From Rs1 sp036960485 (lineage in GTDB: Bacteria > Pseudomonadota > Gammaproteobacteria > Pseudomonadales > Balneatricaceae), in the NCBI GenBank assembly GCA_036960485.1, contig JBALXS010000007.1, positions 21,386 to 85,385 on the forward strand: a stretch of DNA of 64,000 nt. The letters are read 5' to 3'. Below, piece after piece: positions 8,322-20,400 of the stretch. The notes under the pieces are model-generated. The model was not told the DNA's origin. It made no database searches and was given only the letters and a program-made list of their open reading frames with translations. Positions within the stretch are counted from its first letter, which is position 1, and the number at the start of each line of letters is the position of its first letter. Made by a program: the position numbers and the translations under genes.

Positions 8322-9044
8322 TTAGAGATATCCATCCATGTTCAGTTATCAGCAGAAAACCTTAATGAGAGGTCGGTTTTACGTAATATGCTGAGAGTGT
8401 TTTCTAGCAGAAGGTAGCGCCAGCTAATATCAATTTCTAAATCAATAATATCATCTTAAAGCATATATTTGAATTGTAGTATTAATGGATAATCAATGCT
8501 TATGACTAAAATAGCCATGACTCTTCGAAGGCGATATGTGATGCGAATTTTAATTTGAAAGGATGGTAGGTATAAATATTATTTAAGCACAGAGTGCTTT
8601 AAGCACCCTGAAAAAATGTACACATAAGTGCTTGGTTGTATATTAAAGTGTTAAAAATATTATTTTTTGACATAAAATTGCTTGTTACTATTTTGTGCTA
8701 TTACAAAGTAATAGAGCGAGTGTTTTTTTTAGGGTCTAATGCTTTTTGTAGATGCATTAGTTAAAAGCTATCTCGTATACATATCATCAGTGTTCTCTTT
8801 TAGAGTCAGTCTTCGGGGCTAACTGGTTTATCAAAGCACACATTAAGCTCTTAAAAAACCCTGCTATCATCGCGTTTTGAACGAGAATATCGATGATATA
8901 AGTCTTGACTTATTTTGTTTCATGTTTAGAAAAGGTTAAGGTTGAAGTTATTCATAGTATTGAGTATTTATTGTCCAAAATTTCAGCGTAGTGTGCTAGA
9001 TTGTTTAAATTAGTTGAAAAATATAATAACAAGGAAATGGCTAC
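8322..9044. promoter_or_regulatory. 723-bp non-coding region upstream of the tolC-like gene
   Basis: No convincing gene. It probably carries the control region for the secretion locus that begins at 9045. Visible elements: half-sites AAGCAC (8585-8590, 8601-8606) and GTGCTT (8594-8599, 8628-8633) in inverted and direct arrangement; a perfect -35 hexamer TTGACA at 8667-8672 followed 16 bases later by TATTTT (8689-8694); and a weaker -35/-10 pair TTGAAG (8942-8947) and TATTTA (8965-8970) nearer the gene. The segment is AT-rich throughout. Promoter assignments are by consensus only. Confidence 0.4.
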
Positions 9045-10436
9045 ATGATTAAAATTTGGGGTAAAAAGCTATGTTGTATTGGTGTAATGAGCGTTGCTCC
9101 AATCTTAGCGCATGGAGAAGATTTGCTTGATATCTATGAAATGGCCAAGCAAAACGATCCTGTAAATAGCGCTGGCATCTTTCAAAACGAAGCTTCTAAA
9201 GAAATCTATCAACAAGCTCGTGCCACGCTACTACCTACCGTTAAGTTTGATTACACTAAAACCAGAACGACGCAAGAAATTGTGAGTTCCGATAATACGG
9301 TTTATCAAAGTGGCTCAACTTCTTACCCGACGACCGAATATGGATTGTCAATTACTCAGTCAATTTATAGCTTTAGTAATTGGGCTTACTTTAAACAAGC
9401 TAAAGAAGATGTTAGGCGTTCTGCTGCTGAGTATGAAGATGTGCGTCAAGATTTATTAATGCGTGTAGCTCAAAGCTATTTTGCGGCGTTGAAGGAACGT
9501 GATAATTTTATCTCAACTAATGCTGAGGTCTCTTCATTAATTAAACACCATGAACTTGTTAAACAGCAGCATGAAGATGGGGTAGTGCGCATCACCGATT
9601 ACTTAGATGCCGAAGCGCGATTAATGCAAGCGCAAGCACGGCAAGTTGAAGTGGTTAATGATCTGCGTGATGCGTTTCAAGGTTTACAAGAAATTACTGG
9701 AACATTACCTAAATCATTAGTGACCTTGGGTGATCAGCTTAAGCCGGCATATCCTAAGCCAAAGCAAGTTTCTGCTTGGGTTGAAAATGCCCGCCAGCAA
9801 AATCCGCTTATCTTAGCTAAGAAGAGCGCTCTTGCGGTGGCATTGCAGGAATCACGTCGCCAACGAGGCGCGCACTATCCGACATTGGATTTAGTGGCAA
9901 GTCAAAATAGTCGTACTACCACAGGTTCTTTATTTGGTGGGGGTAGCGAAGTAGAAACGCGTGACATTTTGCTAAAACTAAGTGTGCCTATTTACTCCGG
10001 CGGAGCAGTCTCTTCAAAAGTACGTGAAGCACTTAGATTACGCGATAAAGCGAAAGCAGAACTATTGCAGACGCAACGCGCAACTGAGCGTGAAGCACGC
10101 AGTGCTTTTAACGGTATTGTGGGAGCGGTGAGTAAGGTTAATGCTTTACAAAAATCAGTGGATGCTTATGAAATTGCTGCAGATGCTAAGCAAACAGCTT
10201 TTGACTCTGGGTTGGTTTCCAGTGTCAATGTATTAGATGCCACGCGAGATTTATATATCGCAAGAAGTGATTTTTCTGCTGCACAGTATGATTATTTGAT
10301 CAATACGCTATCGCTTAAACGGGCTACAGGGACTTTATCAATTGACGATTTAGGGCAAGTTAATTCGATGTTAGAAGGTGAAGACATCTCTACCGATGTA
10401 GAATTAATGCTACGCAAGGCGAAAGTTGTTCTTTGA
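9045..10436 (+). CDS. TolC-family outer-membrane channel protein (type I secretion type)
   Basis: Predicted outer-membrane exit duct of 463 aa. A signal peptide (residues 1 to ~24, cleavage near AHG-ED) is followed by the TolC opening motif DLLDIYEMAKQNDP and two OEP repeats of long alpha-helical hairpins: residues ~25-240, and ~245-445 with GLVSSVNVLDATRDLYIARSD, the typical second-repeat signature. The segment TEYGLSITQSIYSFSNW matches the first beta-hairpin. The ATG at 9045 has AAGGAAAT a few bases upstream. It heads a locus with a SapC protein and the giant RTX/LEPR protein, so its cargo is probably that protein. It plays the part SapF plays in the Campylobacter fetus S-layer system; that functional link is inferred. 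Confidence 0.92.
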   Translation: MIKIWGKKLCCIGVMSVAPILAHGEDLLDIYEMAKQNDPVNSAGIFQNEASKEIYQQARATLLPTVKFDYTKTRTTQEIVSSDNTVYQSGSTSYPTTEYGLSITQSIYSFSNWAYFKQAKEDVRRSAAEYEDVRQDLLMRVAQSYFAALKERDNFISTNAEVSSLIKHHELVKQQHEDGVVRITDYLDAEARLMQAQARQVEVVNDLRDAFQGLQEITGTLPKSLVTLGDQLKPAYPKPKQVSAWVENARQQNPLILAKKSALAVALQESRRQRGAHYPTLDLVASQNSRTTTGSLFGGGSEVETRDILLKLSVPIYSGGAVSSKVREALRLRDKAKAELLQTQRATEREARSAFNGIVGAVSKVNALQKSVDAYEIAADAKQTAFDSGLVSSVNVLDATRDLYIARSDFSAAQYDYLINTLSLKRATGTLSIDDLGQVNSMLEGEDISTDVELMLRKAKVVL

Positions 10437-10555
10437 GGTTGAAAATTTGTAATAGTGTTCGATGCAATAAAAATCATAATTGTTAGCGTTTTTTAATGAC
10501 ATTAAAAATCATTTGGCATTTTAGGTCAGTGATAAAATAACAAGAGGAAGTATTT

Positions 10556-11332
10556 GTGGCTACGCAATTGTTAATATACGGGCAAGTTGAAGCAGTAAAT
10601 AAACAAAGACATTTGGGTTGGTCGGTTAAAGCCGGCACTGATTATAACTTTGCTAAAGAGGTTAACTCTGTTCCTTTGATGGCTGTCGAATTTCCTAAAG
10701 CAGCGCAAGATTATGCCATCGTTTTTGCCGGTGATGATAAGGGCTTATTACCTGTTGTGGTAATGGGTGTGCGCCAAGACGAAAACTTGTATCTCAAAGA
10801 AACAGGTGAATGGCAGGTGGATTATATCCCAGCTTTTATTCGCCGTTTCCCTTTTGTGTTTGCCAATTCCGATGATGGCGATACTTTAACTTTATGTATC
10901 GATGAGAATTTTGAAGGCTGTAATGAGGAAGGACGCGGTGAGCGTTTGTTTGATTCAGAAGGTGAGCAAACTCAATACCTTTCGAGTGTGCTAGGTTTTT
11001 TACAAGACTATCAAGCGCATTACCAGCGTACGCAAATTTTTTGCAACAAATTAAGTGAATTAGATTTGTTCGAAGATATGGGAGCGAAGTTTACAGCCCC
11101 TGGTGGAGAAGAGCGTACATTAACTGGTTTTAAAGTGATTAATCGCGAAAAACTTAAAGGTTTATCAGCCGAAGTTTTACATGAATTGATGGGTAACGAT
11201 AGTTTAGAATTGATTTATCTACACCTTCAGTCAATGTCGAACCTTAATAAAATGATTCAACAGATACCTAAGACAGATGCTGCTTTTGCAGTCACTGCTG
11301 AATCAGAAAGTGATGCTTCAACGCAGCACTGA
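10556..11332 (+). CDS. SapC-family protein
   Basis: A 258-aa protein of the SapC family, named after the first gene of the sapCDEF operon for S-layer protein secretion in Campylobacter fetus. Family features are the N-terminal GWSVKAGTDYNFAKEVNSV with PLMAVEFPKAAQDYAIVF, and the central YIPAFIRRFPFVFA with LCIDENFEGCNEEGRGERLF. There is no signal peptide, so it is likely cytoplasmic. It starts with GTG at 10556, supported by AGAGGAAG five bases before it. It lies directly before the giant secreted protein, which suggests a chaperone, targeting or regulatory role in its export. The molecular activity of SapC proteins is not established. Confidence 0.9.
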   Translation: MATQLLIYGQVEAVNKQRHLGWSVKAGTDYNFAKEVNSVPLMAVEFPKAAQDYAIVFAGDDKGLLPVVVMGVRQDENLYLKETGEWQVDYIPAFIRRFPFVFANSDDGDTLTLCIDENFEGCNEEGRGERLFDSEGEQTQYLSSVLGFLQDYQAHYQRTQIFCNKLSELDLFEDMGAKFTAPGGEERTLTGFKVINREKLKGLSAEVLHELMGNDSLELIYLHLQSMSNLNKMIQQIPKTDAAFAVTAESESDASTQH

Positions 11333-11448
11333 TAAGCAAATATAACAGAGCTATATCTATACAGCAGGATGCTGAAAAGTCAGTAACTGGCCAAGGATGG
11401 CTTGTAATAAATACAAAGATCAGACGATCTTTAAAGTGGGTTGAAAAC

Positions 11449-14400
11449 ATGGTTATTCATCAAGCAGCAAGAAAAAACACTAAGCCATTAAGATTAAATG
11501 GGCTAGTTAATAAGTTGCGTAATGCACCGCTTAATCGCTTGTTTGCTGCGATGAAGAAACCAGTGAAAGCTGAACTAAATGCGTTCCAGCTCGAACAGCT
11601 CGAACCCCGATTACTGTTGTCTGCAGATCCTTTTTCGGCATTAGCGCTGACGGCAGCTGCAGATGTAACGTTGCAAATTGTAGAAGTTGATGATCAACAA
11701 GTTATTCAGTTGATTAATAACAATGCAGTTTTGCCAGCTGATAGTGTTTTAGCCAGCGAAAGCTTAAGCAGCATAGCGGCCGGCAGCATTATTACGATTA
11801 ATGGCTCTGACGATACAGATAAATTTACCGTTGACCAATCCTTTTTAGATCTCGGCGAGCGAGACTTTATGGTGCGCTTTGATGGCGGCACTGCAGGTGT
11901 GGGTGAAAGCGATAGCATTACAGTAGGTGTGGGTGTCTCTGGTGTTTCGTGGCAGTTAGAATCTGCAGGGCAAGGCAAGTTAGCAAGCCTTAATGCTGTA
12001 ACAGGTACGGACATTAAAACTCATGATTTTGATCTGCTTGAGTTTAGCGGTATTGAAGCTATCAATGGCAGCGGCAGTGATTACCTTGATTTTTCTCTTT
12101 ACTCCACGGCCGTTACCGTTGATTTAACCGCAGGTACTGCAACAGGATTAAGCAGTGTTAGCGGTATGAATACCGTTTTAGGATCGGCCCAAGCTGATAC
12201 ACTTAAAGGCGATAATAAAGCTAATCAATTTTCAGTGAGTTGGGGTGACAATATTGATGGTGTCACTAATACCAATAGCACTGATGAAGATAAGCTCTAT
12301 TACGTTGAGAGAGACAATAGTGGTTTAGATATCCGCTTAAGTTTAGATGCTACAGACCCTGCTTTAGAGCTACTGAAATCAGGTGCATGGGATGGCACAG
12401 CGTTTACGGCCACAGATACATTAGCAACAACGATTACTAGTACAAATATTGATGTTATATCGCTGATAGGTGGTGGTGGCGATAACTATTATGACTTAAG
12501 TGCTACCAGCGCTAAAGTAGTACTTAACGGTGGAGCAGGTAATGACCACCTCATCGGTGGTGCACAAGCTGATATCTTAATCGGATTAACAGGTAATGAT
12601 ACGCTTGATGGCGGTGCAGGTTTCAACCTCTTAGAAGGTGGCTATGGCAATGACACACTGACATTAGGTTTAGGTATGGCTGATGGGGGGGATGGTATTG
12701 ATAGTATCAATGCAAACACTCAAGCCAGTAATGTTATTGCTGTTGAAACATTTCGCAATAAAACAGTAGGGCAAAACTTTCTCGTCAGTGCTAACACTAG
12801 TGATAATACCGTTAGGGTTAATGCAACGGCTGATGATGACCATTTTAGTTTTAGATATGAAGATGCTGTGACTAAGAGCCGCATAGTTATCACTAACGGA
12901 AGCTATTCACAAACAGTAGACGCTTTGGGTGTATTAATTGTTAATACTGGTGCGGGTAGTGATACAGTAACCTTTAAGGACCTTGAATTTAGCAGCGTAA
13001 CAATCAATTCTGAAGAGGCATTACTGCTTCACAATGAGTTAAGTTCAACGGGTGACATTAACATCAATGTAGTTAAAACCTTAGAAGTTGAAGATAATAC
13101 AAATATCACAGCCGGTGGCGATCTTGATCTTTCGGTGAGCGCTACTGTTGATGTGGATTTGAGATCAGTGTTATTAGGAGCGCTAAATCCTTTTTCTGAT
13201 GAGTTAAAAGCTGAGGCTAAGCTTATCATCGGCGCTGCAGCTCAACTAAAAGGCACTAACGTAACACTTCAGAGCCGCAGTAAAACCAATAAATATGTCG
13301 ATTTCCAATTAGACAATGCTTTATTAAATGCCGCGCTTAATGGTTTTGCGTTTGCAGAGCTAGGCAAAACATGGGATCCCGCCACGGTTGATCCAGAAAA
13401 CATAGAAGTCAATTTTAGCGCAGGCGATGAAGTCGAGGCGTTACAATCAACTAATAATGCCGATTTTAGTTTTTTTGAAAAAACAGCCACACAAAACGCA
13501 GGTGTTGAAATAAGCGCCACCAGCAACACAGAGCTTTGGCGTACTAATCTTGTCAATAAATACATTACTTTTACCGGCAATACGCTTAATAGCGGCGTTT
13601 ATAAAGTAACCAAAGTCGAGGGTGCAAAATTATATTTTGAAGCTACGACCGAAGTTACCGTGCAAACGATTACTGATGTAGCCGTAAAAGAAGTGTTAGG
13701 CGCTAGTATTACACGTGTAAATGACGCAGCTGATTGGGATGACGACGGTTTTCTTGTAGGGCAAATTGTTAAAATTATCGGTAGCGGGTCGCTAAATGAT
13801 GATTCAGAGCTAACAGTGCTGAGTATTAGTGGAGATAAAATTACTTTTGTACCCACTGAAAGCTTGATCGATGAAGCGATCACAGGGGATGATGTCACCG
13901 TTAAGCAAATGTATAAAAGTTTGGCTAAAGATGTTGAGAATGCCACTGCAACAGCGGCTGACGGCTCTTCATTGGAGCTTTCTGAAGGAGCAAAAGCTGA
14001 GCGCGCCAAACTACACTCAACCGATCAAGACGCGTTAATAGCGGGGTTGTTGCAGCAAAGTGGCATTTTGGACATATCAATGCCGTTCGAACATTTGCTG
14101 TCAACCTCAACCAGCTCAATTACTATTGACTCTAGCGCCGTAATTACCAGTACAGCAGATTTGTCTATCACTTCAAAATCCGTATCTTCAGCCGTTCTGA
14201 ACACGCCTGGGGGAAGTATAGCGGGCGCCATTTTTGTTGACTCCAACAGTACCTCGTCGATCACTATAGCGAGTGATGTCTTGCTAGCTTCCAGTGGCAA
14301 AGTTGATATTATCTCCGATGTGCTCAACAACGTAGTAGCCAAGGTTGAGATAGGATCGGGTTTGATAGCTAAAGCTGTTAATAAATTGGCTAAAATACCT

Positions 14401-17400
14401 GCGCCAAGCTTAGCTTTTGCTTATGCAAAAGCGAAGTCAGATTCGAGTGTGACAATCGCAAAAGGCACTATTACAGCGGCAAATGAAGTTAGCATTAATA
14501 GTAATATCGTTAATGACTATCAAGTATCGGCAATTGGCAATGGTAAGTCAGGTGCTGGGGCTGCCGCTTTCGCATTAACCGACTTTACCTCAAACAGCGA
14601 TGTTGATGTAAGTACAGATATTACAGCAGCATCTGCACAACTCGGTGCTAATAGCGCCAATCTCGAACATACAGTTCAAGTTAGCGCTACCGCTAAAGGT
14701 ATGACTAAGGTACAAAAAGCGCTAATGGGTTATGCAACTAAGAAAATCCCTGCGCTGGCAGACCCTGTAAAGAAAGCAACGGGACCTGCCAAGCTAGAAA
14801 TCGGTGCAGGTTTAGCGATTGTACAAAGTGACAATGCTGCTAGTTTGAAGTTTGCGGGAAAAATTAATGTAACAGATGCTTTGAATTTATCATCTTTCGC
14901 GCAGGATAACTATCGTGTCAGTGTTTTAGCGGGGGCTAAATCCGGAGCTAAGATCGCGCTTGCCGGTGCTGTGTCTTACGGTAATTTTGGTAATACTGCC
15001 AGTACGATAGTGGCAAATACTGCTGACATTAATGCTGGCGATGTGACAATAAGTTCTAAGGCAGAAATTCCCGATCAGGTAGATTTATTGGATGATTTAG
15101 AAAAATTTCAATCTTTTCAGTTACCGCCTTCTCCTGGTGATACGATTTCAACAGCCAGTCCTATCGAATTTTTAGATACCTTTGATACTTACCAAATTCA
15201 GCTTAAAGACGAACTTGATAATCTCACAGCGCTGTTACCTTATCTTAATAAAACTTTAGGTGTGCCTGATAAAATTGCTACTTCCTATGTTGCGGCAACA
15301 TCTAAATCGGAAAGTGCGGCGGGCAAAAGTGTATCGGCCAGTGTAAATATTATTGATACAAATAATACTGCAACTACTGAAATTGGCGATGGCGCAGTGA
15401 TTAATGCCAGCGGCAGCGCCATCATTAAAAGCGATGTTTTAATTGATACTATAAACGTCACGGGTATTCCCGACCTTAAAAGCGCACTTTTAGGCAGCAC
15501 CAGTGGCGGTAAAGGTATTGGCGGATCGGTGCAGTGGTTTAATAGCACTTCTAAAGCGAATACTAAAATAGGTGCTAATGCCGTTGTTATCGCGCAAGGT
15601 GAATTGAGTGTCACCAGCCATAACCGTTATCGTATTACTGAAGTTGGCCAATCAAGTGGTAAGAGCTCAGATAAAGGTATCTCTGTTAATGTGATGTACA
15701 ACGAGTACTTGGGTGAGTCTAAAGTTTCTATTGATGATAGTGCAACCCTCGTTGGGCAGACCATTACCGTTAGTGCAACTCAAGATACTGATGCCGTTGC
15801 CGTGGGTTTAGGTATTCAACGTGGTGGCAGTCAAGGTGCTGGTGCGAGCGTGGTCATCAATGATATGGACACTCAAACGATCGCAGCCGTCGCTGCAGAT
15901 GTATCTGCAACAACGGCTAATCAACTTAATGTAACACCTGGCTTAAATTTGCAATTAACAGGAGCGGTGTTAAATCGTGATACAGGCGATTGGTTGGCGG
16001 ATGGTTTTCGTGCTGGTCAATTAGTGGCAGTGACAATGGCTGATAACTCAGTACAGCAGATACGTATTGCTGATGTCAGCGATACAGCGTTAACGTTCGT
16101 ACAAACACCTACTTTTGCGACCGCTATCACTAGTATCAGTGTTCAAGGTTCAATGCGAACAGATGAGACACCAGCGAATACTGCAGCGATTAATATTATT
16201 GCTAACAACGAAGTCGATTTTTTTGCATTGGCTGCGGCGGCCGCAATCACCGGTAGCAAGGCACCAGCATCGCCAGAACCTACTGACGATGGTAGTGGTG
16301 ATACAGCGCCTACAGCGGATAGTGTCAAACAATCTACTGGTGTTGGCGTTGCCGGCAGCGTAGCAATTAATCTATTGAACAATACTGTGCTTACCAGCGT
16401 GACCAATACCGTGCTTAGTAGTTTAGGCGATATCAGTCTCAAGGCTGACAATGACGTGAGTGCTATCGCCATTACTGGCTCTGCATCAAAATCGACCGGT
16501 ATTTCGTTGGCTGGATCATTCTCGCATAATGATATTACACAAAACATTCAAGCCAATATTGAAAATAGCCAAGTCAATGCACACGATTTAACTGTGCAAA
16601 GCGAAGGCAAGCTGCGGTTAATTAATATCAGCGCTGGCGGTTCCTTTACCTCAGGCACTAAAGCTAAAGCTGCGCTATATGGCTCAGTTAATATCAATGA
16701 TATTAACTCAACAGTCACAGCACAAATAGTTGCGAGTGAAGTAACACTTACTGGTAGTTTAACCGTTGACGCCAAACTAACCTCTAGTCTTAATTCCTTC
16801 GCCGGTGGCGCCGCTGTAGGAGGAAAAGCGGCTATTGGTGCCGCGGTTGATATTTTAAATGTAGTGAGCAATGTAAATGCTGCTATTAAAAGTAATACCA
16901 GTGGGTCTACTCAAAGTGTGATCGAAGCAGTTGGCGATGTATCAGTTAATGCGACAACAGATCAAAATGTGATAGTGGGAACAGTGAGCCTGGCAGGTTC
17001 AAAAGAAAAGCTGGCAGCATCTGGTGCCATCACTATCCTAGATATCGCTGCAAATACTACCGCTTTGATCAGCAATTCACAGATCACCACTCAAGGTGAT
17101 GCTGCACTAGAAGGCACTTTAAGTGTTAGTGCGACAGATACTTTAAATCTTATTGCATTTGCCGGTACGATCGCCGCATCACGTGGAGCTGCGCTAGGAG
17201 GAGCTTATAGTGGTAACCGTATTAAAAGTGATGCGCAAGCGCGCTTAGAAAGCGCGACCATTGATTTGAAAAAAGGTTCAGTGACAGTTGTTGGCAAAAC
17301 AGATTTAAACCTCACATCAGTGGCTATTAGTGGTGCGGTGGTAGCAGGTTCTAAAGGTATAGGTGCAGCACTAAGTGGTGCCATCATTAATAATGATATC

Positions 17401-20400
17401 GATACCACAACTTATGCCACATTAAGCAATAGCAATATCGTAAACGCGCAAGATGTTAGTTTAAGTGCGACAGATGATTCGAGCATAAGTGCTGATGCAG
17501 GAGGGGTGGCATTGGCGGTGACAAAAGGGCCTGGAGGAAGTGTCGGTGTTAGCGTTGCAGTTAATGATGTGCAATCAAACATACGTTCAGGTGCGGCTAA
17601 TTCAAGTATTAACGCCAGTGGCGATCTTAGTATTAGCTCAAAAACGATAGATAGTAGTATCGAGGTTTTTGCGCTCAGTGGTTCAGTCGCATTAAGTGGT
17701 GGCAGTGCAGCAATCGCGATCGCCGCGACAGTCGCTTCCAATGTTTTAGGCGGTAAAGTAGAAAGCTTTATTAGCGATGATCGCGTAGTTGGAGGCACAG
17801 GTGCGGCCAAAGGTAACATCAAAGCCGCTTCTATTAGCTTGACGAGTGTTGATGAGGCCAAGATAAACAGTTTTGCAATAGGTGCATCAATATCGGGCAC
17901 AACAGGCACGGGCAGTGCAAGCATTGGTGTTTCGATTGCCGATAATACGCTTAGCCGTAGCGCACTTGCCAGCATCGATGGGACTGCGTCGATTGATATT
18001 AGCACAGGGACGCTTGGCGTAAGCGCGTCAAATAAAAACATCATAGAAGCGAAGGCAATTGCCGCCAGTGTCGCGGTTACCGCAAGCACTGGTAGCAGTT
18101 TTTCACTCAGTGGTGCAGGCGCTAAATCAAGTAACGTGGTGAATGGAGATACGCTAGCTTACATTAAAAACACGGATATTTTACAGGCAGGTGACGTTAC
18201 ACTCAGTGCGACTAACACTTCAAGTTTAGATGCACTCATTGTCGGCGTGAGCATTGCGGCGTCAGGTGGATCAGGTGCCGCGATTGGTGTGGCGATTGCT
18301 GAAAACAAAATTGGCAGCGATGCACAATCAACTAAAGTTCAATCTTACCTAGAAGATACTAAGGTTAATACAAGTAAAGCATTAACCTTAGCAAGCACCG
18401 CTAACATGGACATTAGCGCCGTTGTTGCAGCGGGTAGCGTCGCGATATCAGCAGGCAGTAGCGCAGGCTTAGTTGGTGCAGGTAGTGGTGTTAGTAGCAC
18501 TAACGATATCTATACCGATGTAGCCAGTTATATCGATAATACCGGTAATACCAGCAACACCATCCAAGCATTAGGCCTTGCACTAACCAGTCTGAACGCA
18601 TCGAAGATTGACACTACAGCGGGTTCAGTTTCTATAGGGGCACGCGTAGGCTCAGGCGGCAATGCAACTTTAGTTATTGGCGTAGCTCTTGCAAGTAATA
18701 CTATTGATAATAATACTCGCGCTTATATCTTAGGTGTCTCTGAAGTTAATGTTAATAGCGCAAATGTGATAATTAGTGCAACCTCGAATAATACCATTAC
18801 CTCAACTTCATTCGCAGCATCTTTAGCCGTTGCCATCGGTTCTGGCGGTAGTGCGAGTATTGCAGGTGCCGGCGCTGATGCAACCAATGTGATTAATGGG
18901 ACAACAGCCGCTTATATTAAAAATAGCAGTTTGATTGGCGCTAGCCAGTTAACGTTACAAGCAAAAAATACTTCAAGAATTACCGCAGAGGTAATAGCAG
19001 TTGCAGCCGGTGGTGCTGGTGGTGCCGGTGGCGGGCTAGGTATCTCAATTGGAGCTGCGTTAGCGAACAATGACATAGGCACTTCAGCGGCGTTATTAAC
19101 CGTTGCAGCTTACCTTGAAAATGCACAAGTTACTGTTGCTGGTTTATTGAATGTGCAAGCTGATAATGGCATGACCATTAACGCGACAGTGGTTGCCGGT
19201 GCGATGGCAGTAGCCGCAGGTTCTGGCCCTAGTGGCGCAGGTGCGGGCTCTGGGGTTGATACCACCAACAATATATATGCTAAAACACTGGCTTCTATCG
19301 ATAACAGTAGTGATGCATTAACGCGTATAAAAGCGGGCACGATGGTAGTGCAAGCGACAGATCGCGCACAGATTACGGCAACCGCCGCTGCGGTGAGTGT
19401 TGCAATAGCAGCAGGCTCGGGCCCAGCACTTTCTATATCGGTAGGAGTATCTATAGCCGAAAACAATATAAACACGATTACCACGGCGCAAGTGATAGGA
19501 AAAGGTAGTGCTACTTCTCAAGCATTACCGCAAATCAGCGCGGGATCACTTGCAGTATTGGCCAAAGATACTTCGATCATTAAAGCAGATGTTGTCGGTG
19601 CATCAGTCAGTGCCAGTGTCAGCGGTTCTGGTTCATTGTCATTGAGCGTAGCAGCAGTATTGGCTGAGAATAACGTCAGTAATGCCGTGACGGCACGTAT
19701 ACAGTCTATTGATGTTGAAACGCGCAATGGTGGCGTTGAAGTTAACGCCAATGAAAATGCCACGGTTGAGTTATTAGCTGCTGCCGCATCTGTTTCTTTA
19801 GCGGGCGGTACAGCAGGCATTGCCTTAAGTGGCGCTGGTGTGAAAGGGACGAATACGGTTGGCAACCAAGTAAATGCTTATATAGATGATTCGAAAGTGA
19901 TAACGCAACAACGATATGACTACGTAAGCAACAGCTTAACCGGAAATATCGATTCAGGTGATTTAGTTGAATTTGCTAATGGTGTTTATCAATACAATGG
20001 TGCAAATATCGACGTACGCCCTGATTATACCCTTGATGGTTATGCTTATGATGCACAAGGTAACCCAGTTGGCGCGAAGCATAGTGTGATAGAGCAAGGT
20101 GATAAAATTCGTTTCTCGACGGGTACCTATTTATATCAAGATGCCGGAAACCTTGCTCTGGCTACAGGCGTAGCTGAAGTTATAGCAGGCACGGGTGTAG
20201 GAACAGGCCCTGGTGCACGCTGGGTGAAGTTAGTTGACAATATTGACTTAGCGGCGCTTAAAAATAACTCACCTGAGCTTTGGTCTCTGGCTTATAGTTC
20301 TGCTAGTTATGTGCAGCAAGATATTAAAGTGAATGCGATTAACAGCGCTAAAATAGATTCATCTGTCGGCGCGGTTAGCGCGGCGGTTGCGGTGGGAGCA

